From assembly GCF_050908235.1 (NCBI RefSeq), contig NZ_CP194340.1: a DNA stretch of 64,000 nt. One strand, 5' to 3'. This DNA comes from Pseudoramibacter alactolyticus (lineage in GTDB: Bacteria > Bacillota > Clostridia > Eubacteriales > Eubacteriaceae). Both the position numbers and the translations under genes were made by a program. Positions 16,751-25,399 of the stretch are shown in pieces. The first letter of the stretch is position 1. Each line of letters opens with the position of its first letter. A model generated the notes under the pieces. It did not search any database. It had not been told where the DNA came from and saw only the letters and a list, made by a program, of their open reading frames with translations.

Positions 16751-17443
16751 TTAACGACAGCGATCCTTCATCTCTAACTCTCTGACTTTTTTTAACAGGT
16801 CGTTCTCCATCTGGAGATCCCGGTTTTTTCGCCCCAGCTCTGCAATTTTATCTCGCATTTCCTCTTCGGGAGTACGGCTGGGCATAGTACCCGTCCGTCG
16901 GCCCCGACGATCTTCTATACCAGCAGATCCCATTTTTTCATACCGTTTAACCCAGTTTCGCACCTGTTGATAGGAGCACTGGTATTTCATAGCCATGGCC
17001 CCATAATTCTTATCATTAGCCAGACAATCCCGGACAATCGCCATCCTCTCTTCTGGTGTGGTTCTTCTGGCTTTCCTCATGTGGCTGCCTCCTCCGCTTG
17101 TGCGTGATTTGATCTCTCCATGAGTATTATACGCCTTTAGCCAAGAGCGTATCTGAGTACGTGAACGTAGATGATATTTTTCCACCAGATCAGACAAAGA
17201 AGTTTGTTCGGCAAGATATTCGTTGACAACTTTTAACTTTAGTTCTTTTGAATACGAGCGGTCTCTTTTCTGATCTGATAAGGCAGTCGGCCCCTCACTT
17301 AGATAAAGATGCCGCCAGTCTCTTATGGATGCCGGGTCAACTCCAATGCTCTGCGCGGCTTCTCTCACTCCTACTTCGTCAGCTAATAACCTTTCTACAA
17401 TTTTTACTTTTTCTACTGGATCAATCTTACTTTTTCTGGACAT
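16751..17443 (-). CDS. IS3-family transposase OrfA, copy 1
   Basis: A 230-residue DNA-binding protein, identical to that of copy 2. It carries two helix-turn-helix units (residues 1-60, with REAAQSIGVDPASIRDWRH, and about 125-180, with AMKYQCSYQQVRNWVKRYE), then a leucine-rich coiled region (DKIAELGRKNRDLQMENDLL) usual for IS3-group OrfA dimerisation. It ends at the A7G slippery run (16786-16793 on the plus strand as CTTTTTTT), where -1 frameshifting would normally give the OrfAB transposase. Here that product would be truncated. Confidence 0.9.
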   Translation of the reverse strand: MSRKSKIDPVEKVKIVERLLADEVGVREAAQSIGVDPASIRDWRHLYLSEGPTALSDQKRDRSYSKELKLKVVNEYLAEQTSLSDLVEKYHLRSRTQIRSWLKAYNTHGEIKSRTSGGGSHMRKARRTTPEERMAIVRDCLANDKNYGAMAMKYQCSYQQVRNWVKRYEKMGSAGIEDRRGRRTGTMPSRTPEEEMRDKIAELGRKNRDLQMENDLLKKVRELEMKDRCR

Positions 17444-17510
17444 AGAAATACCCCCAAGTAGGTTTTATATTTCGGTGTCCTACTTGGGGGGAGCATATCT
17501 TCTGACAATC

Positions 17511-18884
17511 TCATGTTGATTTTTTCTTTGAATGCGGCGACACGTGATGTTCGTCCCTGAACATGCCGTTATCTTCCAGCTCTCCCACTTTTTCGTAGGT
17601 TTTCGCAAAGACATTTTCCCTGTCGACCGCGTCGGGATCCACCACACTGGGATCCACCGCCGCTTCTGCAGCCACTGCCCGGGCGCGCACCATCTGCGGC
17701 GTGTATTTCATCGTGCGCATAAACACGGTCTTGAGCATAATCGGCGTCACGATGGTCGTAATGATCACGACGAGCACCACCGGCCCGATAAAATGCGAGC
17801 TGATGAACCCGAGCGCCTGACCCTTGCTGGCCACAATCAAAGCCACCTCGCCGCGGGAAATCATCCCAACGCCGATGCGCAGGCTCTGATATTTGCGATA
17901 GCCGCAGACCAAAGCGCCCATCCCACAGCCGACAATCTTCGTTACGATGGCAACGAGCACCAATATCACCGAAAACCAAATAATCCGGCTGTCCATCCCG
18001 GGAAGCACTACCGAAAGGCCGATGCTGGCAAAGAAAATCGGTGACAAATACAGATTCGACAGGGTGTCAAAACGCGACGCAAGGTAGGCTCGCTTTTCAG
18101 TCATCGAGAGCACAAGCCCCGCGACAAACGCGCCGGTAATATCCGCCACGCCGAAAAACTGCTCCGCACAAAAAGAGAGCAACAGACAAAAGACGAAAGC
18201 GATAATACTGTGCCGGCGCAATCCCTTTTCTGAATGGCCTGTCCACCAACGATAAAATTTCAGGAACAAAAAACCCACCACGCCGGCAAAGATAAAGAAT
18301 CCGACAATTTTGAGCATGACAATACCCAACGAAACTGAGGAATCGGCCATGCTGGTAACGATGGTCAGGGCGATAATTCCCAAAATATCGTCGATGATGG
18401 CCGCCCCCAAAATCGCATTGCCCGAATGGGTTTTGAGTTTGCCGATTTCCTTTAGGGTTTCAACGGTGATGCTCACTGAGGTTGCCGTTAAAATCACGCC
18501 GATGAAAATATTCTGCAGGAAAAGACTCGCGTGCAGCCCGGATGCCATTCCGCGATTGAAATAAGCCGCCACCAGATAACCGCCGATCAAAGGCACGATC
18601 ACCCCGATTAAGGCGATTACAAACGACGCCTTTCCGCTTTTTTTAAGCTCATTGACATCCGTCTCCATGCCCGCGGTGAACATCAGCACAATCACGCCGA
18701 TCTCTGCCGAATCCTTGATAAAATTCGTCTGAGAGATCACATTGAGCATTGCCGGCCCCAGAATGAGCCCCGCCAAAAGCGCACCCACTACCTGCGGCAT
18801 TTGGATGCGCCGGGTAAGCAATCCCAATAATTTTGTCGATAATAATATCAGTGCTAAATCCAATAGAAATTTATAGCTTTCCAT
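17511..18884 (-). CDS. Cation:proton antiporter (CPA2 family)
   Basis: A 457-residue Kef/NapA-type antiporter with 12 or more hydrophobic helices, starting with the family's LLSTKLLGLLTRRIQMPQVVG and LLAGLILGPAML. The ion-binding helix reads GAAIIDDILGIIALTIV with the conserved double Asp. A later GVGMISRGEVALIVASKG is the re-entrant helix typical of the family. There is no TrkA-N domain; the last 60 residues are a charged cytoplasmic tail ending in SKKKST. It exchanges Na+ or K+ for H+. Its stop is only 12 bases from the right end of IS copy 1. A GGAAGG ribosome site precedes the ATG. Confidence 0.88.
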   Translation of the reverse strand: MESYKFLLDLALILLSTKLLGLLTRRIQMPQVVGALLAGLILGPAMLNVISQTNFIKDSAEIGVIVLMFTAGMETDVNELKKSGKASFVIALIGVIVPLIGGYLVAAYFNRGMASGLHASLFLQNIFIGVILTATSVSITVETLKEIGKLKTHSGNAILGAAIIDDILGIIALTIVTSMADSSVSLGIVMLKIVGFFIFAGVVGFLFLKFYRWWTGHSEKGLRRHSIIAFVFCLLLSFCAEQFFGVADITGAFVAGLVLSMTEKRAYLASRFDTLSNLYLSPIFFASIGLSVVLPGMDSRIIWFSVILVLVAIVTKIVGCGMGALVCGYRKYQSLRIGVGMISRGEVALIVASKGQALGFISSHFIGPVVLVVIITTIVTPIMLKTVFMRTMKYTPQMVRARAVAAEAAVDPSVVDPDAVDRENVFAKTYEKVGELEDNGMFRDEHHVSPHSKKKST

Positions 18885-18975
18885 ATTGAGCCTTCCTACT
18901 TTTTGTCTGTTTCAAACAGTTCCACTATATATCATTATACGACTGCCGTTATTTTTTTCAAGCGCCGTTAAAAAT

Positions 18976-19830
18976 TTATCGCATGTTTCTGCCCTTCTGT
19001 CCACCAACAGGTGGGTGATCAGCCACGAAAACATCACACGCCCGGAGAATTTCTTTCAGATTGCCGTCCAGTGCGGAAAGCGCCTGCCGTTTAATGGCCT
19101 CCGGCATCGGGTAATAGGCTTCGGCGATGCTGCCGGCAATAGCCGCCAGCGTATCCGTGTCCCCGCCCAGCGAAACCGCCAGCCGAATGGTCGATTCAAA
19201 ATCATCCGCCATCAAAAAACAATCGATGGCCTCGGGCACGGTCGCCTGACAGGATACATGCCCGCGATTGCTCTGGCGGATGGTCGCGTCGTCTCTCCCC
19301 AGCGCATAACCATAGTGAGCTTCAATATATTGTCGTATTTTGGCCTTCGCCTCCTGCTGGCGCGCCAGAAAAATCGCTGTCGCCGTGGCCTGTGCCCCTT
19401 TGATCCCCTCGGGATGGTCATGGCTGACCTTCGCTGAAATGGCCGCGTATTTTTCCACCAGTGCCAATGAATCGTAAAGCCAGGCCGCACCGGACACCCG
19501 CATGGCTGATCCGTTCCCATAACTCCCGTAGGGTTTGGGGTCATCGGCGAAAATCCAACGGATAAAGCGCCCGCCATAACCCACATTCGGATAGCGGCGC
19601 CCCAGATGCTGCATCGCCAAAATAATTTCCCGCTCACTGGCATCCGGATTGCCATAACCGCGCATCAACCCCTGAGCCACAGCCAAAGTCATCACCGAAT
19701 CATCCGTAAAACGAGATCCCGTTCCAAAGATCGGAAAATCCACAGCGCTGTCGTTTCGCACCTGTCGGATAAAATTGCGATCAAATTCATACACAGAGCC
19801 AGCAATATCACCAATAATTGCGCCTAACAT
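18976..19830 (-). CDS. ADP-ribosylglycohydrolase family protein
   Basis: A 284-residue protein of the DraG/ARH family, which removes ADP-ribose from proteins or small molecules. The first Mg-binding region begins MLGAIIGDIAGSVYE and continues to FGTGSRFTDDSVMTLAVA, where Thr-Asp-Asp bind metal. The C-terminal metal site is LAVSLGGDTDTLAAIAGSIAEA. NGSAMRVS is the central conserved motif. GGGGG precedes the ATG. An O-acetyl-ADP-ribose/macrodomain protein is encoded 4 kb away, so two ADP-ribose handling enzymes share this stretch, but no ADP-ribosyltransferase is seen. Confidence 0.9.
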   Translation of the reverse strand: MLGAIIGDIAGSVYEFDRNFIRQVRNDSAVDFPIFGTGSRFTDDSVMTLAVAQGLMRGYGNPDASEREIILAMQHLGRRYPNVGYGGRFIRWIFADDPKPYGSYGNGSAMRVSGAAWLYDSLALVEKYAAISAKVSHDHPEGIKGAQATATAIFLARQQEAKAKIRQYIEAHYGYALGRDDATIRQSNRGHVSCQATVPEAIDCFLMADDFESTIRLAVSLGGDTDTLAAIAGSIAEAYYPMPEAIKRQALSALDGNLKEILRACDVFVADHPPVGGQKGRNMR

Positions 19831-20041
19831 TTTTCCCCCTGTTCAGCGTTTTGCTTTTGTTTCGTTTCTCACAAACAACCACAAGATCTTGCTTAATGCC
19901 CCTTCTCTTAATTATTAATATAGCATTTTTTTGTCCTTTTGTTAATCTTTTTTGTCATTTTTATTCATGATGGTCATTAAAATCTATAGCTCTGTGAAAA
20001 ACAAGCGCAATTAAAAAGGCGGCCATCGCCGCCCATTCAAA

Positions 20042-21625
20042 TTAAATCCCCGCCGGCCCGTCGGTCATCGCCTTGAGGGCTTCCGCCGCCGGGATCCGCT
20101 GATCCTGATCGCAGATTAGAACCAGACGATCCCCCGCAACCAGCACGGTATCGCCATTGGGCGTCAGCTCCCGGTTGCCCCGCTGAACGCTGACCACAAG
20201 ACTGCCGGGCGGCCAAGCCACCGAAGCAATGGCCGCCTGATCGAGCACCGATCCCAAACTGATACTGGCCATCACCAATACCTTGCTCTGCCCTTCTGAT
20301 GTGCGGTGCTCTTCTGACCGCTGCTCCGCGATGAGCCGGCCCAGTCCCGCTTCAAACAGCGGCTCAGTTTTGATGAGCGCTGCCGTCAGTTCCGAAATGA
20401 TCACCACCGCTCCGACATAAATCAAATGATTGAGGCTGCCCGTCAGCTCGCTGGCCAAAACCACCGCGGTCAAGGGCGCCCGCACAATCGCCGCAAAGTA
20501 GCCGGCCATTGCCAGAATCACAAAGTTGTTAATCAATCGGGGGGCCACGCTGAAATGCATAACCGCCAAATGTCCGTAGATGCCGCCGACAAAGCCGCCG
20601 AGCACCATCATCGGCGCCAGGGAACCGCCCGGCGCCCCCGAGGAAAAACAAAGCATGGAAAATAAAAATTTAACAGTAAAGAGCATCACGATCATCCGAA
20701 AGCCAAAGACACCGGCACCAAGATCTTCAAGCATGACATGGCCATCGCCAAGCACCTCGGGCAAAACAAAACCGATCATGCCGGCCAATAAAAAAGGGAT
20801 CACCGGATGGTATTCCCGCGGCAGCCGGCGCAAATGACTGTAAAAACGGCCGCTCCCCTTTAAACATTGATGGAAAAGCGCCCCTGTCAGCCCGCAAAAA
20901 ATCCCCAGCAGCAAAACCAGCCACACTTCAGACAGCCCTAACGTCCCCTGAACCGGGATGCGAAACACCGGATTCATCCCGAAGAAAACCTTTGAGACAA
21001 AGTCGGCGACGACGGCCGCCGTCATCACCGAAAACAGCATGTTCAGCGAATAATCTTTATAAAATGTTTCAAGAGCAAACATCACCCCGGACAGCGGGCA
21101 GTTAAATGCCGCCGATAAGCCCGCGCCCGCACCACAGGTTACCAGATAGCGCTCTTCAAGTTCATCCCGGCGAAACGTCCGGGAAAATCCCTTGCCCGCC
21201 ATGGCACCCAGCTGCACCGACGGCCCTTCGCGCCCCAGGGATAACCCTCCGACGATCCCCAGCAGACTGCCCGCCAATTTCGCGACGAGCACCCGCCACC
21301 AGCACATATCCAAATAGCCCCGCAGCTCACCGCTGACTTCCGAAATTCCGGAGCCGCGAATCCAGGGCTCCCAGCGTATCAGCCTGGCCACCACCATTGC
21401 CATCCCTGCGAGCAATAAAGAAAAGACGGCCACTGTCCACCAGCTGTGCATATGGCGCAGCATGGCCATATGAAAGGACAAAGACCAATCCATGGCCCGG
21501 CGGTAGGCCACCGCTACCAAGCCGGCCACCACGCCCACCAGCGCGCCCTCTCCGGCCAGGCGCGCGGAAAAAATACGGTGATCTTCCACCATATGATGCA
21601 GGGTTTTCTGTGATTGTCTCTGCAT
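20042..21625 (-). CDS. ClC-type chloride channel / H+-Cl- antiporter with RCK-C domain
   Basis: A 527-residue membrane protein. ClC anion-pore signatures are GSGISEV, GREGPSVQLGAM and GAPGGSLAPMMVLGG, spread over about 400 residues of helices. A C-terminal domain of about 75 residues (starting SVLDQAAIASVAWPPG and ending LVLICDQDQ) is a TrkA-C/RCK-C fold that often regulates ClC proteins. The open frame reaches 21697, but ATG 21625 is chosen because AAGGAGG lies seven bases before it. It moves chloride or related anions, perhaps for acid resistance or volume control. It is transcribed after the thioesterase gene upstream. Confidence 0.9.
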   Translation of the reverse strand: MQRQSQKTLHHMVEDHRIFSARLAGEGALVGVVAGLVAVAYRRAMDWSLSFHMAMLRHMHSWWTVAVFSLLLAGMAMVVARLIRWEPWIRGSGISEVSGELRGYLDMCWWRVLVAKLAGSLLGIVGGLSLGREGPSVQLGAMAGKGFSRTFRRDELEERYLVTCGAGAGLSAAFNCPLSGVMFALETFYKDYSLNMLFSVMTAAVVADFVSKVFFGMNPVFRIPVQGTLGLSEVWLVLLLGIFCGLTGALFHQCLKGSGRFYSHLRRLPREYHPVIPFLLAGMIGFVLPEVLGDGHVMLEDLGAGVFGFRMIVMLFTVKFLFSMLCFSSGAPGGSLAPMMVLGGFVGGIYGHLAVMHFSVAPRLINNFVILAMAGYFAAIVRAPLTAVVLASELTGSLNHLIYVGAVVIISELTAALIKTEPLFEAGLGRLIAEQRSEEHRTSEGQSKVLVMASISLGSVLDQAAIASVAWPPGSLVVSVQRGNRELTPNGDTVLVAGDRLVLICDQDQRIPAAEALKAMTDGPAGI

Positions 21626-21674
21626 GATGCGCCTCCTTTTGCACAAGCCGGCACCCGTTTTCAGGGATGCCGAT

Positions 21675-22118
21675 TCATTTTTTCGCGTGCCTTTCATCGT
21701 CGTAGCGCCGCCGCATTTTCGAATAATCGAAAACGCCCATCGCGATCAAGCGATCGTGCTCATCGCTGATTCTCACCTCAACCACGATGATTTTCTTCCC
21801 GCTCTTGACGAGCTCCGCCGTGCCAATCAGTTTCTCGCAGTTCATGGCCGGGCGCAGAAAATCCAAGCTGCCCGAAAGCGTCACCACGCGATAACCGTCA
21901 GCCGAGGATACCGTTCCGCCGACATTATCGGCCAGGGTATAAATGCATCCGCCGTGCACCGATCCGTTGAGGTTTTTAATTTTATCCGTAATGGCTAATT
22001 CCGCCCGCGCCTTGCCCTCGGTCAGGGAGACGGTTTTGATACCCAGTTCATTCGCGAAAGTATTCTCTCTTCCGCGGATCATCAGGATCTTTTCCATTTC
22101 TTGTTGATGCCGATCCAC
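21675..22118 (-). CDS. PaaI-like hotdog-fold thioesterase
   Basis: A 147-residue hotdog-fold acyl-CoA thioesterase. The core shows NLNGSVHGGCIYTLADNVGG, the H-G-G helix where the acyl thioester is bound, with the expected Asp at the helix (LAD). It then has LSGSLDFLRPAM and the C-terminal strands. It would hydrolyse a small or aromatic acyl-CoA; substrate unknown. The start is a GTG with GGAG six bases upstream; an ATG eight codons in has no ribosome site. Spacing to the ClC gene is 49 bases on the same strand, so co-transcription is likely. Confidence 0.85.
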   Translation of the reverse strand: MDRHQQEMEKILMIRGRENTFANELGIKTVSLTEGKARAELAITDKIKNLNGSVHGGCIYTLADNVGGTVSSADGYRVVTLSGSLDFLRPAMNCEKLIGTAELVKSGKKIIVVEVRISDEHDRLIAMGVFDYSKMRRRYDDERHAKK

Positions 22119-22284
22119 TTTTTTCTCCGACTCTTAATTTTCGTTTTATATTTTATTATCATACCCTAACGACACCATCACGGTCAACCGCCGCACCGCG
22201 AACAAAAAATAAAAATCCACCTGAGGCAAACATGCTATAATCATGGCATCAGGTGGTGACTCTGCAGCACATCGCCGCTTTGGT

Positions 22285-22956
22285 TTATGTATTAAAAATG
22301 ACCTCAACCTTTTTCGCCATCGCCTGCCCAAGGCACACGTGACTTTCCGGCGTTAAGTGCACATGGTCGACGCGGCCGGCGTGTGCATAAAGCCCCGCCT
22401 CGATGAACGCCGATCCGTATTTTTTCGCCAGCGCGCGATACATCGGAATCAGCGCCCGGCTCTTGCAATAATAATCGTTAAGCGTGGCTTCGGTCACCGT
22501 GTCGGAATACGCCTGCAAAAAAGGCTCCGCCGGGGTCCGGCCGCCGGCCACTTCGACCGGCGCCGCCAGCAAAATCTGCGGCCCCTTCCGCCACCACGGG
22601 CCGGTCAGCGCCTTTTGAATCAGCGTCTCCATATGCGCGGCGATTTGTTCCGGACTGTCCGAGCGGATGCAGTCGTTGCTGCCAAGCATTAAAATCAGCA
22701 GGTCCACCGGCGCGCGGCCCGTCATGCTGGTGGTAAAAAAATCTTTGCCGCTGCCATAATAATTCGGATAAATCACCGTGGCAATGGTTCGCCCGTTAAA
22801 ACCGGCGTTAATCACCTCAAAGCCATCGCCCAGAAGATCCTGCATCACCTCAGGCCAACGGTGCCCGCGATCGTAACGTCCGCCGTCCCGGGGATCAAAG
22901 CCAAAGGTGTTCGAATCCCCGTAGCACACAATGCGTTTGATCGTCTTCTCTGTCAT
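22285..22956 (-). CDS. SGNH/GDSL-type esterase
   Basis: A 223-residue hydrolase of the SGNH fold. Block I is CYGDSNTFGFDPRDGGRYD with the nucleophilic Ser, block III is LMLGSNDC with the oxyanion Asn, and the C-terminal block V is DHVHLTPESH with catalytic Asp and His. Block II Gly is in NAGFNGRTI. It has no signal peptide, so it acts inside the cell. Its closest recognisable group is the arylesterase/acyl-CoA thioesterase-like GDSL proteins. GAGGAG before the ATG supports the start. The promoter region is shared with a divergent flavodoxin gene. Confidence 0.88.
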   Translation of the reverse strand: MTEKTIKRIVCYGDSNTFGFDPRDGGRYDRGHRWPEVMQDLLGDGFEVINAGFNGRTIATVIYPNYYGSGKDFFTTSMTGRAPVDLLILMLGSNDCIRSDSPEQIAAHMETLIQKALTGPWWRKGPQILLAAPVEVAGGRTPAEPFLQAYSDTVTEATLNDYYCKSRALIPMYRALAKKYGSAFIEAGLYAHAGRVDHVHLTPESHVCLGQAMAKKVEVIFNT

Positions 22957-23035
22957 TTTCGCTCCTCATGATCGTTTTACTGTTTGATGCCGCCCCACGA
23001 AATTGTATTCAGCCATCAACTCGGAAAGGAAGCCC

Positions 23036-23557
23036 ATGTCTGTCATCGCACTTTATATCTCTTCGGTCACCGGCAACACCCGGCAAGTCGCCGACGCCAT
23101 CCGGAAAGACTTGTTTCCGGCATACGAGGTCATCGTCTGCGACAGCCGCTCGCCGGCCGCTTATCCTAAAGCCGACCTCTGCCTGCTTTGCTTTTGGTGC
23201 CGGCGCGCCACACTGGATCCCAACAGCCAAAAGGTTCTGCATTTATATCGCCGCCAGCCGTTTTTGGCCATCGGCACCATGGGCGGTCATCCTAATAGTG
23301 CCTACGGCGAGCGTGTCCGCGAGAACGTGCGTCAGGCCGTCGATGCCAACAACCGGTGTCAGGGCATCTTTTTATGCCGGGGCAAAATTCCCGAAGCCCG
23401 CACCGAATACCGCCGCGCCTTGCCGAAGGATCACCGGCTTTATCTCGACGACGCCGGCTACGCAAGACATCTGTCGTCCCGCAGTCATCCGGACGCGGCT
23501 GATTTGACCCATGCCGTTGCTTTTGTCCGAAACGCACTCAGACGTCTCGATCTTTAA
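23036..23557 (+). CDS. Flavodoxin-fold protein, BilS-like
   Basis: A 173-residue protein with an FMN phosphate loop at the N-terminus (YISSVTGNTRQVADAI), the middle loop LCFWCRR and the third loop GTMGGHPNSAYGERV. The latter, followed by a Cys-containing FLCRGKIPEA, resembles the flavodoxin group that includes BilS, the partner of bilirubin reductase BilR in gut Firmicutes. No bilR is present here, so the role is open. The longer frame from 23003 is rejected because GGAAAGGA directly precedes ATG 23036. Its 3' end overlaps the convergent macrodomain gene by four bases. Confidence 0.65.
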   Translation: MSVIALYISSVTGNTRQVADAIRKDLFPAYEVIVCDSRSPAAYPKADLCLLCFWCRRATLDPNSQKVLHLYRRQPFLAIGTMGGHPNSAYGERVRENVRQAVDANNRCQGIFLCRGKIPEARTEYRRALPKDHRLYLDDAGYARHLSSRSHPDAADLTHAVAFVRNALRRLDL

Positions 23558-24096
23558 AAGGGATGCGCGTCAAGATACTTCCGGTACGCCTCGTCAATCG
23601 CCGCGGTCATCGCGACGAAAAACACCCGCATCGGCACCGCCGGATGCGCCCGAAACCAGGCGCGCACCGTTTCCACGGCGATGGGCACCGCCTTTTCAAC
23701 CGGATAACCGTAAGCGCCGCAGGAAATCGCCGGAAATGCGATTTCTTCAATGTCATTGGCCGCCGCCAAATCAAGGCTGTTCTTATAACACGCGGCGAGC
23801 AGCGGTGCATCCCGCTCGTCATTGCTGTAAATCGGACCCACGGTGTGAATCACATAATCTGCGCCAAGACGGTATCCCCGAGTGATCACGGCCTGCCCGG
23901 TGGCACAGCCGCCGATTTTCGCACAGGCGGCTTTGAGTTGGGGCCCGGCCGCCCGATGAATGGCGCCGTCCACGCCACCGCCGCCCAGAAGGGTGGTATT
24001 CGCCGCATTGACAATGCAGGCAATCCTCAATGCTGTAATATCTCCCCGCCGGAGCATGGCCCGCCCCCGGGGCTGCCCCTTATCGTGATTGGCCAT
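23554..24096 (-). CDS. Macrodomain protein, O-acetyl-ADP-ribose deacetylase-like
   Basis: A 180-residue single macrodomain. The ADP-ribose pocket is built by GDITALRIACIVNAANTTLLGGGGVDGAIHRAAG, cited here as separate motifs: GDIT near the start, VNAAN, and GGGGVDGAIH. Later come HTVGPIY and FPAISCGAYGYP. These match the YmdB/MacroD class that hydrolyses O-acetyl-ADP-ribose and removes mono-ADP-ribose from acidic residues. ATG 24096 is preferred over the one seven codons upstream because AAGGAA lies right before it. Its only related neighbour is the ADP-ribosylglycohydrolase 4 kb to the left. Confidence 0.88.
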   Translation of the reverse strand: MANHDKGQPRGRAMLRRGDITALRIACIVNAANTTLLGGGGVDGAIHRAAGPQLKAACAKIGGCATGQAVITRGYRLGADYVIHTVGPIYSNDERDAPLLAACYKNSLDLAAANDIEEIAFPAISCGAYGYPVEKAVPIAVETVRAWFRAHPAVPMRVFFVAMTAAIDEAYRKYLDAHPF

Positions 24097-24117
24097 TTGC
24101 TTTTCCTTCTTCCTCAA

Positions 24118-24567
24118 ACTTTCTCAAAAATTCATAACGGCTTTTCTTTAGTATAGCACGAAATCACTGACGGCACCTGTCAATTTTTTGCCATTATGAG
24201 AACGAATTCAAGCATAAAACCCAGCCGCGCGTCAAACGCATGGTTATCATCTGACAGACAAAACCCTCTGCCCTTAGCCAACACGTCAAGGGCGTAAACA
24301 CAATTCGCCCAACGTTCCATCCTTCATCGTACCGCTTTTCCTTTTCAAATCCCCATGGATTTTAACACCCTTTCATTCGCATCGTTTTCTCGACATCTTG
24401 CCAATGGTTCGTTTTTCCTCTCGATAAAAAATCATGTGCCTATGTTTGGATGCAATATTTGCAGTTCCATAACATTGCCCACCGGCGGGGCAAAAGCGCG
24501 GTGTCAGACGAAAAGCATTTACGCAATAACCAAGAAAGATTTTTTGAAGTCAACATAACTAACCATA
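24118..24567. other. Intergenic region at the border of the NRPS operon
   Basis: AT-richer than the macrodomain gene, without a convincing reading frame. It marks the composition change from the GC-rich backbone to the AT-richer NRPS operon. I see no tRNA, repeat or integrase remnant that would mark an integration end. Confidence 0.5.
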
Positions 24568-24598
24568 AAAGGAGCCGGTGCAAAGAATCGGCTCCTTT
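24568..24598 (-). terminator. Probable terminator of the NRPS operon
   Basis: A perfect ten-base stem, AAAGGAGCCG (24568-24577) with CGGCTCCTTT (24589-24598), 145 bases after the last gene. The U-run on the minus strand is short (TTTTATGG), so its efficiency is uncertain. Confidence 0.6.
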
Positions 24599-24742
24599 CA
24601 AATACACACGATATGGCAAAGAACATCCACATTTTTCGGTATTGCTTTTTCTGTGGGCATTCCGAACGATGCGATTCCCATTTTTATGCTTTCTGTCCTC
24701 TGAGAGCATCCTTTCTGCCTTTTGGCATCTCTCGGTTTTGTA

Positions 24743-25399
24743 TCAGAACGAATTGATAAGTTCTGCAACGCTTATTGCTTTCATGATAACTTTTTTAGAT
24801 GCACAAGTACTGATGCAGACATTTTTATACCATCGTGTTGTGACATAAAGCTCAGCGCCTTCAGCATCAAATGCCGTCGTATCGATCAGGAACAGATCGT
24901 CTCTGATGCCTGTTCCGAGCATTTTCAGATAAGCTTCTTTTTTTGTCCAAGCCTCGGTGAAAAACGAGCCGGGGTCTGGATGAACGCGATATAACGCTTT
25001 CTCGTTTTTAGATAGGACATGATCGGCCAGGTCCTCAAAATGCAAAACTTTCATTTCCGCATCCGCACCAATACTTCCAAAAGCTGTCACGCCGCCGCAA
25101 ACCGCATCGCGACAATGCGAGACGCTGAAATCAATCCCGGGATCTTCAAGCACGGGTTTTCCATATTTATTGAAGACCGGTCTTTCGGGAAGGGTTGCCG
25201 AAAAATATTTTTTCAAAACATACCCCACCAGGAAATACGCCGTGACGCAGTTTATCCGATCGGCACGCCGGCGGTATCTTTCCGCTTTTTCCACGCGATA
25301 TTTCGGTATCTTTGAGCCCATGAACGCCAGATCGTTATCCGTGATATCCTGTGCGTCAAAAACTGAAAAGAGTATCGTTTTTTCGCCAAATGACGTCAT
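24743..25399 (-). CDS. Sfp-type 4'-phosphopantetheinyl transferase
   Basis: A 218-residue enzyme that moves phosphopantetheine from CoA to the Ser of carrier domains, activating the NRPS proteins of this operon. The family motifs are in order: FSVSHCRDAV, IGADAEM with the Mg-binding acidic residues, and FFTEAWTKKEAYLKMLGTG (W-x-x-K-E-A). Its ATG (25399) overlaps the thioesterase stop in an ATGA, so it is translationally coupled. Upstream in-frame ATGs inside the thioesterase gene are rejected for that reason. It is the last gene of the operon and appears intact. Confidence 0.9.
   Translation of the reverse strand: MTSFGEKTILFSVFDAQDITDNDLAFMGSKIPKYRVEKAERYRRRADRINCVTAYFLVGYVLKKYFSATLPERPVFNKYGKPVLEDPGIDFSVSHCRDAVCGGVTAFGSIGADAEMKVLHFEDLADHVLSKNEKALYRVHPDPGSFFTEAWTKKEAYLKMLGTGIRDDLFLIDTTAFDAEGAELYVTTRWYKNVCISTCASKKVIMKAISVAELINSF

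Larger units (their letters stand above)
16243..17499 (-). mobile_element. IS3-family insertion sequence, copy 1, internally deleted
   Basis: 1,257 bases, apparently identical to the copy at 61837-63560 except for a 467-base internal deletion. Imperfect terminal inverted repeats can be aligned: left GTGCTACCCGTCAAGAGGAC and, read inward from the right end, a related sequence beginning TATGCTCCCC. orfA is intact and orfB is truncated and frameshifted. A hairpin (16289-16322) lies past orfB. I see no clear short target duplication at its two sides. Without OrfB it could move only if another copy supplies transposase. Confidence 0.9.

Noticed and set aside
23003..23035. Longer start of the BilS-like flavodoxin
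   Set aside because: The first eleven codons include the ribosome site of ATG 23036, and the flavodoxin fold begins right after that ATG.
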